DNA of 39,159 nt from Flavipsychrobacter sp. (GTDB lineage Bacteria; Bacteroidota; Bacteroidia; Chitinophagales; Chitinophagaceae): assembly GCA_016786665.1 (NCBI GenBank), contig JAEUVZ010000067.1, forward strand, positions 1 through 39,159, in the 5' to 3' direction. The notes beneath the pieces are model-generated. The model did not search any database and had not been told where the DNA came from. It saw only the letters and a list, made by a program, of their open reading frames with translations. Made by a program: the position numbers and the translations under genes. Positions 22,564 through 28,257 of this stretch are shown here, one piece after another. Each line of letters starts with the position of its first letter. Position 1 is the stretch's first letter.

Positions 22564-23437
22564 ATCTTTTCGAGGATTTATATATTAAACATAGTACAAT
22601 TACTAAAAGTTTTCATATCTGAAATATCTTTTCAAATCACAATATACGGTTTTCAAAATCCCAAAACCACCGCCCAAAGACGAGTTCTCCAAAAAACCGT
22701 TGTGTCGAGATGTTCCGCAGAGCACCCGTGTCTAAAAGTAGAGCCGGCCTGTGACCGGACACGCGCACAAGAGCAAGAACGCGCTGACGAGATCGCTTCC
22801 TTCGTCATAGAATAGAACAAAGGGCTTTGCCTGCCAACACTTCTTGATAATTCAGCTGGTGGGGCGGCCCTCTTTTTGGCGGATTGAAGAGGTCACTTTT
22901 TTTACTTTTGGGGGTGGTTACGGTTGATTTTTTTGAGGGGAGAGGCGGTGATTTTTTGTAAGTAATTGATAATCAATGAAAGTGCCTTTTGAAATTTGAC
23001 TTTTCGTTGAATTTTATTTGACTTTTACTTTACTTATAGTTGAACAGATTTGACTTTTGCTTTAACTCATTTGACTTTTAGTTGGCGAGAATTGTCTTTT
23101 GTTTTAACTCATTTTAACCGGTTTTTCGTTGCCTGGCGTCGGTTTGCGCCGCCCCTGAAGTATTGTAGAAAGTTACGAAATTGCCGGCGTTATCCGCGAC
23201 AGGAGATATCCACAATGACCGGCTGACGGCGTGCCGCTCTTCCCTGCCGGAATCTCGCTACTCTTATTTCGTGGAGTCGGATTCTTTAGCGCTTATTATG
23301 CGGCGGGGCTCCCCTCCCACAAAAGGATATGGGTAAATAAATGCAATTTTTTTAGCTGTATTGCGTTATCTTTAAGCTACTTGTATTCCTTAACCGCTCA
23401 AACTTTATCGGGTTTTTCAGAAAACCTTTTTGGATTT
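22564..23437. other. 870-bp gene-free region with repeats
   Basis: Begins as the AT-rich leader of the CHAT operon (to about 22660). It changes to mixed composition with a weak hairpin (CGTGTC/GACACG at 22727-22732 and 22758-22763), then a G/T-rich stretch (22860-22960), a 13-bp palindrome ATTGATAATCAAT (22965-22977) and the phased repeats (22994-23100). TTATCCGCG and ATATCCACA near 23188-23216 are one to two mismatches from DnaA boxes. The open frame that enters this region from the lipoprotein gene at 23438 has no protein character before its ATG. Confidence 0.5.
22994..23100 (+). repeat. Five phased ATTTGACTTTT repeats
   Basis: ATTTGACTTTTCGTT at 22994, ATTTGACTTTTACTT at 23016, ATTTGACTTTTGCTT at 23048, ATTTGACTTTTAGTT at 23069 and a decayed ATTGTCTTTTGTT at 23091. 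Starts are 22, 32, 21 and 22 nt apart, i.e. two or three helical turns, so all copies face the same side of the helix. A further ATTTGACTTTTAG lies at 24641 before the DUF4406 gene. Confidence 0.75.
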
Positions 23438-23884
23438 ATGCGCCTGCTGCCCGCCCTGCTGGGATTGTTTTCCCTGTTGTTATCCTGTCGTAAACCGGAG
23501 CCCGACCCTGTTCGCCCACCGGACTGCCTTATTACCTGCAACGACCCCGTGATAAAGCTGAAACTGCCACACTCAGGCAGTGAACTACAGGGTATGTGGA
23601 TGATACGGCACACCAACAACTACACCGTACACGATACCGTATATACCGGGCCGCGGGAAATGCTAGATGTTGGCCCCTGGGTTGACTACGAAATCATTCT
23701 GCCGGCGGTGCCGGCTAACATAGTTGTGGGCGGTATTAATATATCTGAGCGGGAAATAGAGGCCCCCTGCGGCACACAGTGCGTGAAGCCCGTAACCGGG
23801 GCTGGCCTTTTCTACAACTGGAGCGCGCGTGCCTATAGCATAAAGCTGAATGGCGAGAAGGAGTATGTAATCTCCATGGAGTAA
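23438..23884 (+). CDS. Hypothetical lipoprotein
   Basis: 148 aa from the ATG at 23438. The open frame extends 69 codons upstream, but MRLLPALLGLFSLLLSC is an excellent lipoprotein signal with lipobox L-L-S-C17, so the start is set there. A Pro-rich linker (RKPEPDPVRPPDC) follows, then a beta-rich domain with NDPVIKLKLPHSGSELQGMWMIRHTNNY and VDYEIILPAVPANIVVGGINIS. Four further Cys (DCLITC, APCGTQC) could pair. I do not recognise the family. It stands alone between the repeat region and a 51-aa basic protein gene on the same strand. Confidence 0.7.
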   Translation: MRLLPALLGLFSLLLSCRKPEPDPVRPPDCLITCNDPVIKLKLPHSGSELQGMWMIRHTNNYTVHDTVYTGPREMLDVGPWVDYEIILPAVPANIVVGGINISEREIEAPCGTQCVKPVTGAGLFYNWSARAYSIKLNGEKEYVISME

Positions 23885-23942
23885 CCACCGCAACCGGCTA
23901 TGAAGCGATAGCTTTTAACAGTATAGTTTGGCCGTCATCGCT

Positions 23943-23950
23943 TATATTTG
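23943..23950 (+). promoter_or_regulatory. -7 promoter box of the 51-aa basic protein gene
   Basis: TATATTTG, a perfect TAnnTTTG, 23 nt before the ATG at 23974. A TTTG upstream (23927-23930) is too close (12 nt) to be a normal -33. Confidence 0.4.
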
Positions 23951-23973
23951 TTAGGATACAAACAGCAACTATT

Positions 23974-24129
23974 ATGTCTTTACTGAACGGAAATAATAAA
24001 GGGAAAGCCAAGAAGGGCGCTAAGACTGCCGCTACCACTAACGTAAATAAATTTGGGGCTGGCAAGGGCAACAGCAAGGGTGCCGGCAACAAGAGTGCCG
24101 TGCGCACCGGGGGAACAAGAGGCAGCTAA
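23974..24129 (+). CDS. Small very basic Gly/Lys-rich protein
   Basis: 51 aa, read directly: ATG at 23974, TAA ending at 24129. Sequence character: MSLLNGNNKGKAKKGAKTA, then NKFGAGKGNSKGAGNK, ending in RTGGTRGS. It contains many Lys/Arg, abundant Gly/Ala/Asn, and no acidic residues, Cys or aromatics except one Phe. Such composition suits a nucleic-acid-binding or disordered protein. The perfect -7 box 23 nt upstream and the coherent composition support it as a real gene despite its size. I have an impression of similar small proteins ending GGTRGS in Chitinophagaceae but cannot verify it here. Function unknown. Confidence 0.6.
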   Translation: MSLLNGNNKGKAKKGAKTAATTNVNKFGAGKGNSKGAGNKSAVRTGGTRGS

Positions 24130-24227
24130 TACGCGAACCTATTTATAACAAGGCTGGGGAGGGGGTTATTCCTTATCCGCCTACACGTTTACTTTAGTGT
24201 ATTCTATTTTTAGAGCGCAAAATATTA

Positions 24228-24266
24228 CATATCCATATGCCCGCTAATGGCGGGGATATGGATATG
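24228..24266. repeat. Long near-perfect hairpin downstream of the DUF4406 gene
   Basis: 17-nt arms (CATATCCATATGCCCGC at 24228-24244 and its complement at 24250-24266, one mismatch) around the 5-nt loop TAATG. It lies where leftward transcription leaves the DUF4406 gene. No T-run follows on either strand, so it is either a Rho-independent-like 3' stabiliser or a mobile palindromic element. Confidence 0.7.
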
Positions 24267-24345
24267 CTTGAGCTACCCCGTAGAAAGAGGCACCAGAGGA
24301 TGACTACATAGTGGTGTTCTCTGAAGGCATCGTACTTTAAGTAGT

Positions 24346-24636
24346 TTAATGGTATATCACATTCATACCCAGGCGGACGGCGATATCGCGCTCTAACTGG
24401 GCACCGCGGCTTTCCTGCCAGCAGGGGAGCATATGTACTTCGTCGCACTCCAGCATAGTTTTAATGCTTTGGCGCATTGTACTCTCCCAATTATCTCGCG
24501 GTAATGGTTCGCTGGCGGGGCTAATGACCTTATATCCCTTGTCTTTGAGCTCGGCCGATGCGCGCTCAAATTTTTCTCTTACCTGTTCGGCAGGCAAGCC
24601 ATACACTTTTCCTGCTATATATGCGGTTTTGCTCAT
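24346..24636 (-). CDS. DUF4406 protein (nucleoside 2-deoxyribosyltransferase-like)
   Basis: 96 aa from the ATG at 24636. The frame is open to 24744, but that part covers a terminator and has no family similarity. MSKTAYIAGKVYGLP opens the Rossmann-like fold. KFERASAELKDKGYKVISPASEP and the C-terminal LPCWQESRGAQLERDIAVRLGMNVIY complete the DUF4406 pattern, related to nucleoside deoxyribosyltransferases and common in phages and genomic islands. The SRGAQLERDIA segment corresponds to the catalytic Glu region (G-x-x-x-E) of that superfamily. Substrate unknown. An ATTTGACTTTTAG repeat lies 4 nt upstream of its start (24641-24653, plus orientation). Confidence 0.8.
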   Translation of the reverse strand: MSKTAYIAGKVYGLPAEQVREKFERASAELKDKGYKVISPASEPLPRDNWESTMRQSIKTMLECDEVHMLPCWQESRGAQLERDIAVRLGMNVIYH

Positions 24637-24709
24637 AAGAATTTGACTTTTAGCGAATAAAAGAATGGATTTCGGTAATAGTGAATAAAAAACCGTTCCA
24701 CTAGCGGGC

Positions 24710-24733
24710 AAAAAAAAACTGCCCTGGGGCAGT
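24710..24733 (-). terminator. Strong intrinsic terminator (leftward)
   Basis: ACTGCC-CTGG-GGCAGT hairpin with nine T residues immediately after it on the minus strand (A-run at 24710-24718). It ends a leftward transcript that must come from the small ORF at 24775-24936 and/or the DnaA-like gene. Confidence 0.85.
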
Positions 24734-24774
24734 ATAGCATTCACACTCCTCTACACACTCAAACACACATTCGG

Positions 24775-24936
24775 CTATACCGTCCCCAGTAGCAGTAGTA
24801 TCATGGATCGTACGTTTACGGGGGCTGTTTTTTTATTACGGGTTGGTTTCTTTTTCCCGGCATATGCTGCAGAAAGAAAAGTAAGCAGCATATCGTGCTT
24901 GCGTTGCTTATTATCTATGTGTTCCTGCGTTTTCAT
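24775..24936 (-). CDS. Possible small basic protein
   Basis: 53 aa from an ATG at 24936: MKTQEHIDNKQRKHDMLLTFL, then AAYAGKKKPTRNKKTAPVN, ending in a short hydrophobic stretch (MILLLLGTV). Strongly basic in the middle. The main support is positional: a strong leftward terminator begins about 40 bp beyond its stop, while the nearest recognised leftward gene (DnaA-like) ended 320 bp earlier. No family recognised. The opposite strand is also open but looks like a shadow rich in Cys/Phe. Confidence 0.4.
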   Translation of the reverse strand: MKTQEHIDNKQRKHDMLLTFLSAAYAGKKKPTRNKKTAPVNVRSMILLLLGTV

Positions 24937-24951
24937 GTTCTGTCGTTTTGA

Positions 24952-25040
24952 AGTATTCCGGTGCGGGCAACCCTGCACCGGAATACTATCTTAAAAAAAC
25001 ATGCCATGCCTTTGAACGTAGTATCCCGGTGCAGCACCGG
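24952..25040. repeat. Pair of CCGGTGC/GCACCGG palindromic elements
   Basis: First: AGTATTCCGGTGC and its exact complement (24952-24964 and 24975-24987) around a GGGCAACCC mini-hairpin. Second: AGTATCCCGGTGC starting at 25020, forming CCGGTGC-A-GCACCGG (25026-25040) and followed by a related GGTGCCTGGCAACC. Together they look like a two-unit REP/BIME cluster downstream of the DnaA-like gene. Confidence 0.6.
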
Positions 25041-25052
25041 TGCCTGGCAACC

Positions 25053-25487
25053 TTACTCTTTAATCCACTGATTGATGGCATTGACGGCATTCAGGTACCT
25101 GTATGTAAATACGGGATCCTGTATATCCAGTAATTCGTTGGCCCGGGTGAGGCCATTCATAACAGAGGTGTGGTCCTGGCCCCCGTACAGCCGGGCTATT
25201 TCCTTAAGTGTGATGCGTGGGTAGTACTTGCGCAACAGGTATGATGCGAGGAACCGCATTTCTACAATTTCGCGTTTGCGGGTTTTGGTGGTGAAGTACT
25301 CGTAGCTCATTTGAGAGGCGCTGGCGATGACTTCCAGCATTTTTTCCGGAGCCTTGTTACCATTACCATATACACTAAGCACTAATGCCATGCGCATATT
25401 GTCCATAATGCCGCTCTGGTTCTTTTCTGCAATACGGATGTGCGATTGCTGTACAGGATAGCTTTGATGTGCGATTGCGTAACTCAT
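25053..25487 (-). CDS. Free-standing DnaA domain IV-like DNA-binding protein
   Basis: 144 aa from an ATG. Residues about 48-121 match the C-terminal DNA-binding domain of DnaA: TKTRKREIVEMRFLASYLLRKYYP, then TLKEIARLYGGQDHTSVMNGLTRA, where GGQDHTSVM corresponds to the DnaA signature GG-R/Q-DHTTV. The AAA+ ATPase part is absent, so it cannot act as a normal initiator. It may bind DnaA boxes or a private site as a regulator or accessory replication factor. Such proteins occur in mobile elements and in Bacteroidota chromosomes. It is divergent from the XRE/S24 repressor gene. A degenerate copy of the ATTTGACTTTTAGTT repeat (25492-25506, 12 of 15) sits 4 nt before its start. Confidence 0.82.
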   Translation of the reverse strand: MSYAIAHQSYPVQQSHIRIAEKNQSGIMDNMRMALVLSVYGNGNKAPEKMLEVIASASQMSYEYFTTKTRKREIVEMRFLASYLLRKYYPRITLKEIARLYGGQDHTSVMNGLTRANELLDIQDPVFTYRYLNAVNAINQWIKE

Positions 25488-25585
25488 AACAATTAAATTT
25501 TTAGTTTTTTATGATTATTTATTTTTCCCTTGGTTGTTGGTGAGTCCAGAGTTCTTGACGATGTGTATATTTTTTCGACAAATAA

Positions 25586-25618
25586 TTTGGCAAAAACTGC
25601 TTTATTACCCTATCTTTG
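25586..25618 (+). promoter_or_regulatory. Rightward promoter toward the XRE/S24 repressor gene
   Basis: TTTG (25586-25589), 21 nt, TATCTTTG (25611-25618): a full-consensus Bacteroidota promoter about 92 nt before the repressor ATG at 25711. It mirrors the leftward promoter on the other strand. Confidence 0.6.
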
Positions 25619-25643
25619 ATGTCATGAACTTTGAACTCTCTAA

Positions 25644-25676
25644 CAAAGATATTCCAAATTAATTGACAAGTCCAAA
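25644..25676 (-). promoter_or_regulatory. Leftward promoter toward the DnaA-like gene
   Basis: On the minus strand: TTTG (25676-25673), 21 nt, TATCTTTG (25651-25644), identical boxes and spacing to the rightward promoter. The two promoters face each other with -7 boxes 25 nt apart, so their transcripts overlap. The same 8-bp inverted repeat could alternatively be an operator. Confidence 0.55.
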
Positions 25677-25710
25677 TATTTTGTCTAAATAATAAACATT
25701 TTTTATTGTT

Positions 25711-26508
25711 ATGCATTTTGCATCTAATTTAAAATTCCTCCGGAAGAAGTCGGGCAAAACACAAGATGCGCTTAGTGCAGAGGTGGGTATAGGCCGAACG
25801 ACTATAGCTAACTACGAGTCGGGTATTAGTGAGCCTAACCTGGAAACGCTGGTATCGTTTGCCAAATATTTTGGCGTAAGCACTGATGAGCTATTGTCAA
25901 AAAATGTGGAGAAAGATGGCATTAGTGATTTGAAACAAAACGCGAAAGTGGTGGCCCTCTACCAGGGCCAGGCGCAGAACGTGCCGCAGGTGGTAACGGT
26001 AGACAGGGAGGGCAACGACAACATCATCTACGTGCCGGTAAAAGCCCGGGCAGGCTACCTGCTGGGTTACGGAGACCCGGAATTTATGGAAACGCTGCCT
26101 ACGTTCCGGCTGCCGGGCCTAAGCAATGCCACCTATCGCATGTTTGAAGTGGATGGCCCCTCTATGGCGCCCAACATAATGAGCGGCGACCGGATAATAG
26201 GCGAGTGGATAGAACGCCTGGATGATATACGCGACAACCGGGTACACGTAGTGGTGCATAAAGGCGGCGTGACCGTAAAGCGTGTACTGAACCGCATAAA
26301 AGAACGGGGCAAGCTATACCTGAAATCGGATACGGTAGTACACCGCGCCGACTACCCGACGATGGAAATAGACCCCGAAGATGTATCGGAAATATGGTAT
26401 GGACGGCTAAAACTGAGCAGCGACTTCAGTGAGCCCTCTGAGGTGTATCACCGCCTGGCCGACCTGGAGGTAGACATAATGGAAATGAAACGGAAACTGA
26501 GTGAATAG
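25711..26508 (+). CDS. LexA/CI-like repressor: XRE helix-turn-helix plus S24 peptidase
   Basis: 265 aa from an ATG. HTH_XRE at about 5-60 (LKFLRKKSGKTQDALSAEVGIGRTTIANYESG region, then YFGVSTDELL). A linker leads to an S24 domain: cleavage-site candidate A114-G115 in KARAGYLL, nucleophile S151 in VDGPSMAP, general base K190 in GGVTVKRVL. The spacings (37 and 39 residues) are very close to those of LexA, so RecA-stimulated self-cleavage is plausible. A short C-terminal coiled coil ends the protein. It probably represses its own and the divergent DnaA-like promoter and derepresses after DNA damage, as in phage-type switches (inference). Confidence 0.88.
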   Translation: MHFASNLKFLRKKSGKTQDALSAEVGIGRTTIANYESGISEPNLETLVSFAKYFGVSTDELLSKNVEKDGISDLKQNAKVVALYQGQAQNVPQVVTVDREGNDNIIYVPVKARAGYLLGYGDPEFMETLPTFRLPGLSNATYRMFEVDGPSMAPNIMSGDRIIGEWIERLDDIRDNRVHVVVHKGGVTVKRVLNRIKERGKLYLKSDTVVHRADYPTMEIDPEDVSEIWYGRLKLSSDFSEPSEVYHRLADLEVDIMEMKRKLSE

Positions 26509-26535
26509 AAAATGCGGGGCTGCCCCGCATTTTTT
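26509..26535. terminator. Bidirectional terminator between repressor and GNAT genes
   Basis: Stem AAAATGCGGGG/CCCCGCATTTT (26509-26519 and 26523-26533), loop CTG, with T-runs on both strands. It serves the convergent genes ending at 26508 and 26538. Confidence 0.9.
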
Positions 26536-26537
26536 CA

Positions 26538-26828
26538 TTAAGCGCCGCTATTGGCTGGCCTAACTACATCGCTGTATTGCGGATTTTTCTGAATAAACAG
26601 CTCTATGAACGGGCAAAAAACCTGCACTACCAGGTTATTGGCGCGGGCATAGTCCAGCGCGGCGGCGGCCAGCAGTGAGGCGACGCCCTTACCCCGGTGG
26701 GCTACCGGCACATAGGTACGCATCAGCAGCATATCCCCTTTCTTCCAGCGATACTCCAGCAGCGCTGTTTCCCCGCCATCAAAGACTACCTGGAACCGAA
26801 ACAGCTTCTTATTGTTGTGTACTTCCAC
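26538..26828 (-). CDS. GNAT-type N-acetyltransferase, small YjdJ-like form
   Basis: 96 aa, the short acetyl-CoA-binding form. Starts with GTG at 26828; an in-frame stop lies two codons upstream and no ATG fits. LMRTYVPVAHRGKGVASLLAAAALDYA (about 35-61) holds the acetyl-CoA pyrophosphate loop (R/Q-x-x-G-x-G/A as RGKGVA). Later VVQVFCPFIELFIQKNPQY is the usual end of the COG2388 group, with the conserved Cys-Pro-Phe. Acceptor unknown. A TACCTTTA box lies upstream at 26859-26852 on the minus strand. Single-gene unit sharing a terminator with the repressor. Confidence 0.82.
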   Translation of the reverse strand: MEVHNNKKLFRFQVVFDGGETALLEYRWKKGDMLLMRTYVPVAHRGKGVASLLAAAALDYARANNLVVQVFCPFIELFIQKNPQYSDVVRPANSGA

Positions 26829-27010
26829 TCTTTATGAAACATTTAGCAGAGTAAAGGTACTTATTCCCTTTCAGCGGGCGTTATAAGGTATATAAAGCCG
26901 GATATAGTGAGGGTATGGCAGTTTTACCGTGGCATGGCTTTATTAAAATATGTCGTAGCAATCTAGTTGATGAACCAGAATTATCAGATGAACTATAAAA
27001 CGGCAAGACT

Positions 27011-27718
27011 ATGTACAAGATACTATTATTGCTTTCGGTAGTGCTGCTACCTGCAGCAGGAAAAGCACAGGAGCCGCCCACGACACCAATACAAGCGGCA
27101 ACGCCTGAACGGTACATGGTGCCGGACTATGCCTCTATAAAGCAAATGACAGAGGATAAAAACTCCCTGTTTTACTACCCGAATATCCTGGCTAAGTATA
27201 AAAACAACGATACTACTTTGTCATTCCGGGAATATAGAATGCTCTACTACGGTTATGTTTTCCAAAATGGATATAGCCGCATACCAGAGTTGACCGCTGA
27301 AGATGACAGTATAGCCGCGATATTTGAAAAAGGGATGCTATCGCAGGAAGACCTGCAAAATATGGTGCGCTTTGGCAAAACCTACCTGGAAAAGTACCCC
27401 TTTGACCTGCGCCGACTTAACCTGGTGTATGTAGCTGCCAGCGAATGCGGCGATGAGGTAACGGCCAATACCTACCTGCACAAAGTGCGTATGCTGGCGC
27501 TCACCATACTGACCACCGGTAACGGGCTGAAAGAAGATACCCCCTTCTATGTAATTTCAGAAACGGATGAAAATGCCCTGATCAACATACTGGGCTACAA
27601 GCCTAATGGGATACAGGCGCTGACTACCACCCGCTACCTGACGCTGGAGGACAACTCTGATAACGTACCGGGATTATACTTTGACCTTAAAAATGTAACC
27701 GCTTACAGCAATAACTAA
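27011..27718 (+). CDS. Secreted DUF4919 protein
   Basis: 235 aa from an ATG, with signal peptide MYKILLLLSVVLLPAAGKAQ. The mature protein begins with a short Pro/Thr linker and then MVPDYASIKQMTEDKNSLFYYPNILAKYKNNDTTLSFREYRMLYYGY, which is the DUF4919 hallmark region. A helical second half follows with YLEKYPFDLRRLNLVYVAASECGD, reminiscent of TPR-like helices. Periplasmic location is expected. Function of the family is unknown to me. A hairpin lies about 40 bp downstream. Confidence 0.82.
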   Translation: MYKILLLLSVVLLPAAGKAQEPPTTPIQAATPERYMVPDYASIKQMTEDKNSLFYYPNILAKYKNNDTTLSFREYRMLYYGYVFQNGYSRIPELTAEDDSIAAIFEKGMLSQEDLQNMVRFGKTYLEKYPFDLRRLNLVYVAASECGDEVTANTYLHKVRMLALTILTTGNGLKEDTPFYVISETDENALINILGYKPNGIQALTTTRYLTLEDNSDNVPGLYFDLKNVTAYSNN

Positions 27719-27758
27719 TGTAGCTTCTCCTTTTTTAGATATGCAAATGAAGCAACAT

Positions 27759-27784
27759 ACAGCGCAATCAACCGGTTGCGCTGT
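27759..27784 (+). terminator. Probable terminator of the DUF4919 gene
   Basis: 9-bp perfect arms ACAGCGCAA/TTGCGCTGT (27759-27767 and 27776-27784) with an 8-nt loop. Only TCTTAT follows, so it is a weaker terminator than the others. Confidence 0.5.
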
Positions 27785-27857
27785 TCTTATCAGAGGATAG
27801 CCGTGTGAGGCCAGAACATCCCCCCCTTTAATAGTACTGCCTTATACGCGGAAAATA

Positions 27858-28091
27858 CTAGCTGCCGACCTTGGTGGATAATCCAATTTTGGTAACCTCA
27901 ATAGAACCTGGTTCGGAGTCAGCAAAGCGGATAAGACGGAGGGTTTTGAGCATCGTTAAGTGTTCGTTTACCTCTTCCATACTCAACTGGAGCTGGGTGG
28001 CTATCTCGTCGATAGAAACGCAAGGATTTTTAACGCCTGACTTATAATGCAGGTCCTTCGCCAGGTTAAAAACCATTTTCTTGTCCGCCAT
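27858..28091 (-). CDS. Small winged-helix-like protein
   Basis: 77 aa from an ATG. Helical N-terminus (KKMVFNLAKDLHYKSG), then VSIDEIATQLQLSMEEVNEHLTMLKTLRLIRF, which reads as a helix-turn-helix, and a short beta wing (GSIEVTKIGL). Together they give a minimal winged-helix fold as in MarR/ArsR-like or archaeal TrmB-like domains. It could bind DNA or be a protein-interaction module. A perfect TACCTTTG -7 box lies at 28118-28111 on the minus strand, 19 nt before the ATG. No neighbour points to a target. Confidence 0.65.
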   Translation of the reverse strand: MADKKMVFNLAKDLHYKSGVKNPCVSIDEIATQLQLSMEEVNEHLTMLKTLRLIRFADSEPGSIEVTKIGLSTKVGS

Positions 28092-28110
28092 AATCAGAAG
28101 TTTAGGGGGA

Positions 28111-28118
28111 CAAAGGTA
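28111..28118 (-). promoter_or_regulatory. -7 promoter box of the small winged-helix gene
   Basis: TACCTTTG on the minus strand, a perfect TAnnTTTG, 19 nt upstream of the ATG. No clear -33. Confidence 0.4.
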
Positions 28119-28205
28119 CGGAATTTCGGCCTTTTATGGTGTGCAGGGGTGCAAATGAGGCTTATTTAGTGGGTATATGGGGCTTAAAGGACTCTGTAAC
28201 AACAA

Positions 28206-28234
28206 GAAAGGAGCGCCTGTAAAGCGCTCCTTTC
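28206..28234 (-). terminator. Terminator of the giant T9SS protein gene
   Basis: 11-bp perfect stem GAAAGGAGCGC/GCGCTCCTTTC (28206-28216 and 28224-28234) with a 7-nt loop, then TTGTTGTT on the minus strand, about 25 bp past the stop codon. Confidence 0.85.
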
Positions 28235-28257
28235 TGTAAAATTCAACTTGTGCTCCG

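Noticed and set aside
22727-22763. Possible tRNA or structured RNA around CGTGTC/GACACG
   Set aside because: No cloverleaf, no T-loop motif, and the stem is short with an internal conflict between pairings.
23188-23216. DnaA boxes (TTATCCGCG, ATATCCACA)
   Set aside because: Each has one or two mismatches to TTATnCACA. Too weak to annotate as boxes; only mentioned as context for the repeat array.
25519-25716. 65-codon minus-strand frame between the DnaA-like and repressor genes
   Set aside because: It covers the whole control region with both promoters, has no recognisable features, and exists because the DNA is AT-rich.
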